DNA of 28,272 bases from an uncultured Anaerolineales bacterium (GTDB taxonomy: Bacteria; Chloroflexota; Anaerolineae; Anaerolineales; UBA6663), in the NCBI GenBank assembly GCA_937952305.1, contig CALFZO010000182.1, forward strand, positions 1 through 28,272, given 5' to 3'. A program made the translations under genes and the position numbers. This document shows positions 15,665-21,983 of this stretch, in pieces; within the stretch, counting starts at the first letter, position 1; each line of letters begins with the position of its first letter. The notes under the pieces were generated by a model. The model made no database searches and had not been told where the DNA came from. It was given only the letters and a program-made list of their open reading frames with translations.

Positions 15665-16392
15665 ACAGCGGCGCCGGCCTGGCGGCCGTGATCACACAGC
15701 TTCAGGCGCGCCTGGCTGAGGCGGCGCGCGCGGCCGGACGTGACCCGGCCGCGGTCCGGCTGGTAGCGGTCTCCAAGACTTTCCCGGCTGAGGCCGTGGC
15801 GGCGGCGGCGGCCTGCGGGCTGCGTGACTTCGGCGAGAATCGGTTGGAGGAAGCCGTGCCCAAGCGGCAGCGCCTGGCCGCGGCACCGTTCAGCGCCGAA
15901 CTGCGCTGGCACATGATCGGCCACGTGCAGAGCCGCAAGGCCCGGGACGTGGCCGAGGCCGATTTTGCGCTGGTCCACTCGCTGGACAGCCTGAAGCTAG
16001 CTGACCGGCTGGGCCGCTTCGCCCAGGCCGCCGGGCGCAGCCAGCCGGTGCTGCTGGAGTGTAACGTCTCCGGCGAAGTGAGCAAAGCCGGCTTTGCCGC
16101 CCACGACCCGGCCGCCTGGGACACTGTCCTGACGGAGTTCGGCGCGGTCCTGGCGCAGCCCGGCCTGCGCGTGCGCGGCCTGATGACCATGGCCCCGCTG
16201 GGCACCGACCACGTCACGGCGCGGCCCTTCTTCGCGCGGCTGCGCGCCCTGCAAGCGGCGGCGCGGGCGCGCTGGCCGCAGGCCGAATGGGACGAGCTCT
16301 CGATGGGCATGACCGACGATTTTGAGGGCGCCGTCGCCGAAGGCGCCACCCTGGTGCGGGTCGGGCGCGCGATCTTCGGCGAGCGGAGTTGA
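15661..16392 (+). CDS. yggS: YggS/PLPBP family pyridoxal-phosphate homeostasis protein
   Basis: 243 residues. The family is a cytoplasmic, fold-type III, single-domain PLP-binding protein that buffers pyridoxal 5'-phosphate and has no known catalytic activity. The PLP lysine is K39 in VAVSKT; other conserved stretches are DFGENRLEEA (56-65), WHMIGHVQSRK (83-93), GLMTMAPLG, and LSMGMTDDFEGAVAEGATLVRVGRAIFGER at the C-terminus, with the phosphate-binding SMGM and RVG. ATG 15661 overlaps the pgeF stop (ATGA); the frame stays open further left to 15571 but that part lies inside pgeF. It corresponds to ylmE of the ylmDEFGH cluster. A 7-bp hairpin follows its stop. Confidence 0.95.
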   Translation: MNSGAGLAAVITQLQARLAEAARAAGRDPAAVRLVAVSKTFPAEAVAAAAACGLRDFGENRLEEAVPKRQRLAAAPFSAELRWHMIGHVQSRKARDVAEADFALVHSLDSLKLADRLGRFAQAAGRSQPVLLECNVSGEVSKAGFAAHDPAAWDTVLTEFGAVLAQPGLRVRGLMTMAPLGTDHVTARPFFARLRALQAAARARWPQAEWDELSMGMTDDFEGAVAEGATLVRVGRAIFGERS

Positions 16393-16415
16393 GGCCGGCC
16401 TCCAGCGCGCCGGCC
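16393..16415 (+). terminator. Hairpin after yggS (no U-tract)
   Basis: GGCCGGC (16393-16399) pairs with GCCGGCC (16409-16415), 9-nt loop, starting at the base after the yggS stop. It lies before the yggT ribosome site; no T-run. Confidence 0.35.
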
Positions 16416-16448
16416 GTTAGCGGTCCACAGGTTTGAAGGAGTATTCTC

Positions 16449-16715
16449 GTGGCAGCCAGTCTCATCACGATTGTCGACATCATCGTCTACGTCATTACGA
16501 TCATCCTGATCCTGCACGCGCTGATGTCGTTCGCGCCGCTGGAGCCGTGGCACCCGATCCGGCGCACGCTGGCCCAACTGGCCGAGCCAATCATCCAGCC
16601 GTTTCGCAACCTGATCCCGCCGGTCGGGATGTTTGATTTCTCCATCATGGTCGCCCTGATCGTCATCCAGATCCTGGGCGAGCTGATCAAAGTGCTGATC
16701 CGGCAGGCGTTCTGA
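16449..16715 (+). CDS. yggT: YggT-family membrane protein
   Basis: 88 residues from a GTG start with AAGGAG 7 nt upstream. It has two hydrophobic segments (about 2-27 and 60-80) on either side of the family signature EPWHPIRRTLAQLAEPIIQPFRNLIPPVG (about 33-61), which matches YggT/YlmG. Members are small inner-membrane proteins linked to osmotic-stress tolerance in E. coli and, as YlmG, to cell and plastid division or thylakoid biogenesis; the molecular role is unresolved. Here it sits between yggS and a DUF167 gene, the usual neighbourhood. In many Firmicutes sepF (ylmF) lies between ylmE and ylmG; it is absent at that place here. Confidence 0.9.
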   Translation: MAASLITIVDIIVYVITIILILHALMSFAPLEPWHPIRRTLAQLAEPIIQPFRNLIPPVGMFDFSIMVALIVIQILGELIKVLIRQAF

Positions 16716-16754
16716 CCGGCCCGGCGGCAGCCACATTCTCTTTGGAGGCGAGGC

Positions 16755-17108
16755 ATGACCAAGTTCACGGACGCGCGCAGCGGCGCCGCCATCACCGTCA
16801 AGGTGACGCCCAAGGCCAAGCGGACGCAGGTGGCTGGCATCATGGACGATGGCACCATCAAGGTGCAGGTGGCCGCGCCGGCCGAGGAGGGCCGCGCCAA
16901 CGCCGCGTTGCTCGCCTTCCTGGCTGAGACGCTGGGCCTCAAGGCCAACCAGGTGGAGATTGTGGCCGGCCTGAGTTCGGAGCGCAAACTGATCTCGCTG
17001 CTGGGTGTGTCGCCGGCGGATGTGGACGCCAAGCTGGTGCCGCCGGCCAAGAAGGACGCGGCCCCGAAGCGCGCGACCAAGGCGGGGCCGCGCGCCAAGA
17101 AGAAGTAA
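16755..17108 (+). CDS. DUF167 (YggU) family protein with basic tail
   Basis: 117 residues; GGAGG lies 6 nt before ATG 16755. Residues 10-88 match DUF167: ITVKVTPKAKRTQV, DGTIKVQVAAPAEEGRANAALLAFLAETLGL, VEIVAGLSSERKLISLLGV. The family is a small alpha/beta protein, often next to yggT and yggS, with no proven function. After about residue 95 this copy carries a Lys/Ala/Pro-rich tail (PPAKKDAAPKRATKAGPRAK...) that most members lack. Such tails can contact nucleic acid or the ribosome, which is only inference. It is the last gene of the pgeF run and is followed by a bidirectional terminator. Confidence 0.9.
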   Translation: MTKFTDARSGAAITVKVTPKAKRTQVAGIMDDGTIKVQVAAPAEEGRANAALLAFLAETLGLKANQVEIVAGLSSERKLISLLGVSPADVDAKLVPPAKKDAAPKRATKAGPRAKKK

Positions 17109-17142
17109 GCGCGGGCGTCGATTCGTCAGCCCGCCGAATGGA

Positions 17143-17193
17143 AAACGGAGCGAGACTGGGCCAGCAGCGCCCGGTCCCGCTCCGTTTGGTTTT
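17143..17193. terminator. Bidirectional intrinsic terminator
   Basis: AAACGGAGCG (17143-17152) pairs with CGCTCCGTTT (17178-17187); after one mismatch the stem continues GACTGGGC with GCCCGGTC around a short loop. A T-run lies on the right (17190-17193) for the plus strand, and the A-run at 17142-17145 serves the minus strand. It sits between the convergent DUF167 and NACHT genes and can end both. Confidence 0.88.
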
Positions 17194-17208
17194 CTCCGGT
17201 GAGTGGGT

Positions 17209-19674
17209 TTACGCGGCCGGCGCGTGCAGACGCTGGCCCGTGGCCGCGGCCAGGGTCGCCAGGGCACGGTAGGCGGCATCGCGGACCAGTGGATATTCCG
17301 GATCGCGCAGCGCCCCGTACAGGTCGCGGGCGCCGAGCGGGTCGGCGAGCCCGGCCAGCGCTTCAGCCGCCGCGATGCGCGTCGGTTCGTCGCCCTCGCG
17401 CAGCGCCCGGCCCAGCACTTCCACCGCGCCGCGCCCGGGCGGTACGGCCGCGCCCTTGCTGGCGGCCCAGGCGATGAGCCAGCCCAGCGACTCCGGCGGC
17501 GTGAACGGCCGCGGGGTGTAATCCGGCGGCTCCTGGCGCCGATGCATGATCTCGTTGGCGGCGTTGCGCACGTACCACTCCTGCTCATCCCGTTGCTTGG
17601 CTTCGATCAGGGCGAAGGCCCACTCGGCGTCCACCTCGGCCAATCCGAAGAGGGCGGCCCGGCGCGTGGGGATCTCGGCGTGGTTGAGCGCCTCTTTCAG
17701 GAGCGGATGCCCGGTTTCAGCCTGGCGGGCCAGCGCCTGGGCGCAGGCCTGGCGCACGCCGTCGTCGCCCGTGAACAGGCCCTGCTTGAGCGTGGTCAGC
17801 GCCACCTCCGAACCGATCACCACCAGGGCCAGGGCGGCGGCCCAGCGCACATCCAGGTACGGATCGTTGAACAGCGCCGCCAGCGCCGGGGCGGCCGTGC
17901 CGTCGCCCAACGCGCCAAGGCCGAGAGCGGCCAGCCGGCGCGTGAACGGGTCCGGGCTGCCGAGGGCCTGCTTGAACAGCGCGGCGACAGCCGAATCATG
18001 CGAGGCGGCAAAGCCGCCCAGGGCGCGCAGGCGCAGCGCCTCCGGCAGAGTGCTGTCCAGCGCCAGCTTGCTCAGGCGGCGGAAGACCTCGCCGCGCCAC
18101 GGCGCCGTGGGGGCGGCATCGCGCAGCCAGTGGGCGCACAACAAGGGTTCGGTCTGCAGCACATCCGGCGGCTGCGTCAACAGCGGCTTGACCACGGGCG
18201 TCAGGTCGCTCAGCGGCGCCAGGAAATAAAGCGTCCAGGACCACAGCGGCGTGAGCGCCGTGGGCGCCGGGAAGGCGGCCGCGCTGGGCTCGGCGGCCAG
18301 CCCTGCCGCCGCGCAGTAGGCCAGGCACAGCGGGTGGCGGAAGTTGAGGCGGTCGCGGCCCTGGCGGACCAGCAGCCGTTTGGCGACCAGGCCATCCAAG
18401 AAGGCGTTGGGGTCGATCTCGAGCTCGGCGTCGGCGCCTGAGCCCGAGGTCCCGGCGCGCACGAAGAAGGGCGCGCAGAGATCACGCGCCGCCGCGCGCG
18501 TCAGGCCGGCCGTGTCGCTGGAAGCCAGCATGGCCAGGGCCAGCTTGTGCACGGCGCGCCGCCCGGCCGGGCTCAGGCCATGCCGCAGAAGCTGGGCCTC
18601 CAGCGCGTCCACCGGGCGCGGACCGCGGGCATCACCGGCCACGCCCGCCCACAGCTTGAGCGTCAGTTCCAGGGGCGAGCGCCCGCCGTTGCCCAGACCC
18701 AGCCAGCCCAGCAGGATATCGCCGTCCACGGCGCCGGGGCCGGGCTTCTTGCGCGCCCGCAGGCGTGCCTTGTCCCAGGCCTCGATCCACTGGCGGGCCA
18801 GCGCGCTCTGGTCGTCGGAAGTCCAGGGCGCCAGGTACAGCGGCGCGCAGCCGAGGCTCGTCAGCGGCCCGTAGCCGCTGGTCCCGGCGGCGGCGATGAC
18901 GCGGTGCTGGGGATACTGCTTGTGGAAGCGCGCCAGCCATTCGGCCACCCGTTCCACTTGCGGTTGCGGCAATTCGTCCAGCCCATCCAGCAGCAGGACA
19001 CAATTGAATTCGCGCAGCCGCAGGCGCAGATGACGGGCAAGCGTCGTCGCTGTCAGCGCCGAGGCCCGCTGTTGAGCGGCCGGGATGAGCGGCTGGAACA
19101 GGTCGTCTTTGGCTTTGACCGGCAGGTCGAGATCGGCGGCGTGAACAAAGATGGGCGTGGGCGCATCTGGAAACAGCTGCGCGTCGGACTGCGCGGCGCG
19201 GCAGGCCAGGTGCGCCAGGACGGTGGATTTGCCGCTGCCAGGCGCGCCCAGGATCACCACGGGCTGGGCGCCGGCCAGGGTCGCCTCCAAACTGATCGTC
19301 GGCGCGCGGTACACGGCGGCCAGGTCCGGCCAGTCCGGCAGGACCGGGATGATGGCGTTCAGGTCTTCGTCGGGCAGTGACTGGGTGGGATCGGCGGCAG
19401 CGCGCGGCACCCAGAAGCGCGGCGGCCGGAAGATATCGTCGAGCGCGAAGAGCGCGCTGGCCAGGTGGGCGCCCTGAGCGAAGCGGTAGGTATCGGCGCG
19501 CCAGTTGCGCTCGGTGCCGGCGGTCAGGCGTTCGCGCAGGCCGCGCAGGCTGGTGTAGAGTTGGTCACGCGCGATGAGCAGCGGCCGGCGGAAAGCCCAC
19601 AGCAGGCCGAGCAGGGCCAGGGCCGCGAAGAAGCCGAGCCAGAACGAGAACGTGTCGATGGCCGGGAAGCGCAT
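17209..19674 (-). CDS. Membrane-anchored NACHT/STAND NTPase with C-terminal HEAT repeats
   Basis: 821 residues. One transmembrane helix near the N-terminus (about 8-28) is followed by basic residues (FRRP), then a soluble region. The NTPase has Walker A GAPGSGKST (143-151) and Walker B VLLLDGLDELP (226-236, D230 and D233), the extended acidic pattern of NACHT proteins; further conserved blocks follow, such as VIAAAGTSGYG and LAPWTSDDQSALARQW. The C-terminal third has PBS-lyase/HEAT-type repeats (about 545-715 and 750-812: DPFTRRLAALGLGALGD, DPYLDVRWAAALALV, EPTRIAAAEALAGLADP). STAND NTPases act as ligand-triggered switches; bacterial NACHT proteins include anti-phage sensors and many of unknown role. 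No separate effector domain is seen; the membrane helix itself could be one. Its start is 1 nt after the stop of the zinc-ribbon gene, so they are coupled. Confidence 0.88.
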   Translation of the reverse strand: MRFPAIDTFSFWLGFFAALALLGLLWAFRRPLLIARDQLYTSLRGLRERLTAGTERNWRADTYRFAQGAHLASALFALDDIFRPPRFWVPRAAADPTQSLPDEDLNAIIPVLPDWPDLAAVYRAPTISLEATLAGAQPVVILGAPGSGKSTVLAHLACRAAQSDAQLFPDAPTPIFVHAADLDLPVKAKDDLFQPLIPAAQQRASALTATTLARHLRLRLREFNCVLLLDGLDELPQPQVERVAEWLARFHKQYPQHRVIAAAGTSGYGPLTSLGCAPLYLAPWTSDDQSALARQWIEAWDKARLRARKKPGPGAVDGDILLGWLGLGNGGRSPLELTLKLWAGVAGDARGPRPVDALEAQLLRHGLSPAGRRAVHKLALAMLASSDTAGLTRAAARDLCAPFFVRAGTSGSGADAELEIDPNAFLDGLVAKRLLVRQGRDRLNFRHPLCLAYCAAAGLAAEPSAAAFPAPTALTPLWSWTLYFLAPLSDLTPVVKPLLTQPPDVLQTEPLLCAHWLRDAAPTAPWRGEVFRRLSKLALDSTLPEALRLRALGGFAASHDSAVAALFKQALGSPDPFTRRLAALGLGALGDGTAAPALAALFNDPYLDVRWAAALALVVIGSEVALTTLKQGLFTGDDGVRQACAQALARQAETGHPLLKEALNHAEIPTRRAALFGLAEVDAEWAFALIEAKQRDEQEWYVRNAANEIMHRRQEPPDYTPRPFTPPESLGWLIAWAASKGAAVPPGRGAVEVLGRALREGDEPTRIAAAEALAGLADPLGARDLYGALRDPEYPLVRDAAYRALATLAAATGQRLHAPAA

Positions 19675-19675
19675 A

Positions 19676-20377
19676 CTACTCGACGTACAAGATGCGGTCG
19701 CAGCCGGGACAGCGCACCAGGTCGGTCCCGCGGCGCGCCTCCTGGCGCACGGCCGGGGTGGGCTCTAGGCCGCAGGCCGCGCAGGCGCCGTCTTCAAAAC
19801 GGGACACGGCCCGGCCGTGCTTGGCCTGGCGCAGCCGGTCGTACACCTGGCGGTCATTGTCACCGACCGTGACGCGCAGCGTCTCGCGCTCCGCCTCCAG
19901 CCGGCGGGTGCGCGCCACCAGCGTCTCCTGTTCGACGTTCAATTGGCTGTGGAAGCGGGCCGCGGCCGTCTCCGCCTGGGTGAGCTCAGTCTGAGAGCCG
20001 GCGGCGGTCGTGTCCGCCTTTTCGGCCTCGATGAGGGCGTCCAGCTGCCGTTCCTCCACCGCCGCCCGGCGGCGCTTGAGCGAAGCGATATCGGCCTGCA
20101 GGTCCTGGAGTTCTTTGGGGTTGCGGATGCGGCCGCTGTACAGGCGCTGCTCGGCGTCGCTGATCTTGGCGGCCAGCGACGCGCTCTCGAACTCGAGTTC
20201 CTGGGCCGAGACGCGCGCCGTGCGTAACTCGTTTTCGGCCGCGATCAGGCGGGCGCGGGCGGCCTGGACGGCGGGGTCGCCGCGCAAAGCCTGGTCGATC
20301 TCGGCCAGCCGGACGCGGGCGGCGTCGATCTCGAGATCGATCTCCTGCAGCCGGAAGAGATTGCTGACGCGGCTCAT
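19676..20377 (-). CDS. DUF164-type zinc-ribbon coiled-coil protein
   Basis: 233 residues. An antiparallel helical coiled coil (about 5-175) contains the family signature LYSGRIRNPKELQDLQADIASLKRR (79-103). A C4 zinc ribbon closes the protein: C199-x2-C202 and C223-x2-C226 (ACAACGLEP, VRCPGCDRILYVE). Related proteins occur widely in bacteria as putative nucleic-acid- or protein-binding factors, for example the CT398/CdsZ type that binds sigma-54 or secretion components in Chlamydia; the role here is open. It is the first gene of a two-gene unit with the NACHT-HEAT protein, TAG and ATG being one base apart. There is no Shine-Dalgarno sequence; TATAAT ends 8 nt before ATG 20377, indicating a leaderless mRNA. 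It is divergent from the membrane-protein cassette, 67 nt away. Confidence 0.92.
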   Translation of the reverse strand: MSRVSNLFRLQEIDLEIDAARVRLAEIDQALRGDPAVQAARARLIAAENELRTARVSAQELEFESASLAAKISDAEQRLYSGRIRNPKELQDLQADIASLKRRRAAVEERQLDALIEAEKADTTAAGSQTELTQAETAAARFHSQLNVEQETLVARTRRLEAERETLRVTVGDNDRQVYDRLRQAKHGRAVSRFEDGACAACGLEPTPAVRQEARRGTDLVRCPGCDRILYVE

Positions 20378-20385
20378 GTAGCGGG

Positions 20386-20391
20386 ATTATA
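20386..20391 (-). promoter_or_regulatory. -10 box (TATAAT) placed for a leaderless zinc-ribbon mRNA
   Basis: TATAAT on the minus strand, 8 nt before ATG 20377. It shares a 67-nt divergent intergenic region with the -10 box at 20432. Confidence 0.6.
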
Positions 20392-20431
20392 GCCCAATTG
20401 AGACTCGGCTGCCGCGCCGGAGCGCCTCGGT

Positions 20432-20437
20432 TACAAT
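20432..20437 (+). promoter_or_regulatory. -10 box (TACAAT) placed for a leaderless membrane-cassette mRNA
   Basis: TACAAT is separated by 7 nt (CACCGGG) from ATG 20445. It is the only promoter-like site seen for the five overlapping genes that follow. Confidence 0.6.
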
Positions 20438-20444
20438 CACCGGG

Positions 20445-21983
20445 ATGCGCTGCCACTCCGAGCGCGCCCGCCTGCTGGTCCTCGGCGCGCTCATCCTGCT
20501 GCTTGTCAATGGGCCTTATCTGGCGGCCTATGGCCTATCTGACCCGCCGCGCTTCGGCGGGATCCTGTTCGCGCTGCAGGACGGCTACTCCTACCTGGCC
20601 AAAATGCGCGCCGGTTGGCGCGGCGAGTGGTTGTTCACGCTGCCGTACACGGCTGAGCCAGGGGCGGGCGCGGCCCTGATGACCTACTACCTGTTCCTAG
20701 GACACCTGGCCCGCTGGACCGGGGCCAGCCTGGACCTGATCTATCATCTGGCGCGGGTGGTGAACGGCGGCCTGTTCTTGGGGGCGGCCTATGCCGTTCT
20801 GGGGCGGGTGGAGCCTGAGCCGGGCGCGCGGCGGCGGCTGTGGCTGATCTTCGTCTTGAGCGGCGGCCTCGGCTGGCTGGCTCTGCCCTGGCTGTCGCTG
20901 CCGCCGGACTTCTGGATCGCAGAGTCAATCCCATTTCTGACGCTGATCAGCAACGCGCATTTCCCGTTGATGTGGGCCTTGCTGCTGGCGACTCTGACGC
21001 TGACGGCGCCTGGCCTGGCGCCGGAGGGTCTGAGCGCGCGCCGCCTGGCGGCCGCCGGTGCGCTGACGTTGCTGCTGGGCTTGGTGCAGCCGATGGCGCT
21101 GGCCCCGCTGGGCGTGACATTGGTCGGGGCGACGGCGTGGCAGGTCTGGGAACACCGGACCAACCCGGTGCGCGCCTGGCTGCCCGTGCTGGTGGTCGGC
21201 GTGTGCGCGGCGCCGTGGGTGCTCAACGCCTGGTGGGCCGTGCAGACCCTGCCGGTGCTGCGCGCCTGGAACGCCCAGAACTTAACCCCGTCGCCGCCGC
21301 TGGCGCAGGCCGTGGTTTGGGGCGGGCTGCCGCTGCTGGCGGCCCTGCCGGGATTGTGGGTGGCGGCGCGCCGGCGCACGGCCCTAGACCGGTTGTGCGT
21401 GAGCTGGCTGGTCTTGGGCGTGCTCCTGCTCTACGCCCCGCTGGCGTTGCAGCGACGCCTGGCGGTGGGGCTGTGGCTGCCGTTGTGCGCGCTGGCCTGG
21501 ATCGGCTGGCGCGAGGTGCTGGCGCCGTGGTTCGCGGGCCGGCGGCGTCCGTTGGCCTTGGCCGGCGTCCTGGCCCTTGGGTTGAGCAACGGCTTCGTCT
21601 GGGCCGCCCTGCTGGCCGGGGTGTTGACGCGCACGCCCGATTACTTCTTCACCCGGGACGAGGCCGCGGCCCTGGATTGGCTGGCCGCGCAGGCGGGCCG
21701 GCCGGTGGTGTTGGCCGGCCCGGAGTTGAGTCTGGCAATTCCGGCGCGCTCGGATGCGCGTGTGATCTACGGCCATGACTTCGAGACCGTCAACGCCGCC
21801 GAGCAGAAGGCCGCGGTCTTGGCGTTCTATGCCGGCGGACAGCCGGCGCAGCCCTTCCTGGACGAGCAGGGCGTAGATCTTGTCCTGGTTGGGCCGCGCG
21901 AGCGCGCCCTGGGGCCAGAGCCGGACCTGGCCGACTGGCGGCGCGTGTTTGAACAAGGCACTGTGGCCGTCTATGGCCGCTGA
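20445..21983 (+). CDS. Polytopic membrane protein A1, probable GT-C-like enzyme
   Basis: 512 residues with roughly ten hydrophobic segments from about residue 10 to 425, then a soluble C-terminal domain of about 90 residues. After helix 1 comes the loop LFALQDGYSYLAKM with D46, placed like the catalytic acidic residue in the first extracytoplasmic loop of GT-C glycosyltransferases. Other blocks shared with A2: GEWLFTLPYTAEP, YYLFLGHLARW, DFWIAESIPFLTLISNAHFPLMWAL, YGHDFET (442-448), GPRERALG (483-490) and the terminal VYGR. I do not recognise a named family; a lipid-linked-sugar-dependent glycosyltransferase is the best guess and is inference. It is the first gene of the cassette, probably leaderless. 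Its stop overlaps the A2 start by 11 nt. Confidence 0.85.
   Translation: MRCHSERARLLVLGALILLLVNGPYLAAYGLSDPPRFGGILFALQDGYSYLAKMRAGWRGEWLFTLPYTAEPGAGAALMTYYLFLGHLARWTGASLDLIYHLARVVNGGLFLGAAYAVLGRVEPEPGARRRLWLIFVLSGGLGWLALPWLSLPPDFWIAESIPFLTLISNAHFPLMWALLLATLTLTAPGLAPEGLSARRLAAAGALTLLLGLVQPMALAPLGVTLVGATAWQVWEHRTNPVRAWLPVLVVGVCAAPWVLNAWWAVQTLPVLRAWNAQNLTPSPPLAQAVVWGGLPLLAALPGLWVAARRRTALDRLCVSWLVLGVLLLYAPLALQRRLAVGLWLPLCALAWIGWREVLAPWFAGRRRPLALAGVLALGLSNGFVWAALLAGVLTRTPDYFFTRDEAAALDWLAAQAGRPVVLAGPELSLAIPARSDARVIYGHDFETVNAAEQKAAVLAFYAGGQPAQPFLDEQGVDLVLVGPRERALGPEPDLADWRRVFEQGTVAVYGR

Noticed and set aside
15702..17588. Long minus-strand open frame across yggS, yggT and DUF167
   Set aside because: It overlaps three well-supported genes and crosses a bidirectional terminator; composition is that of a shadow frame.
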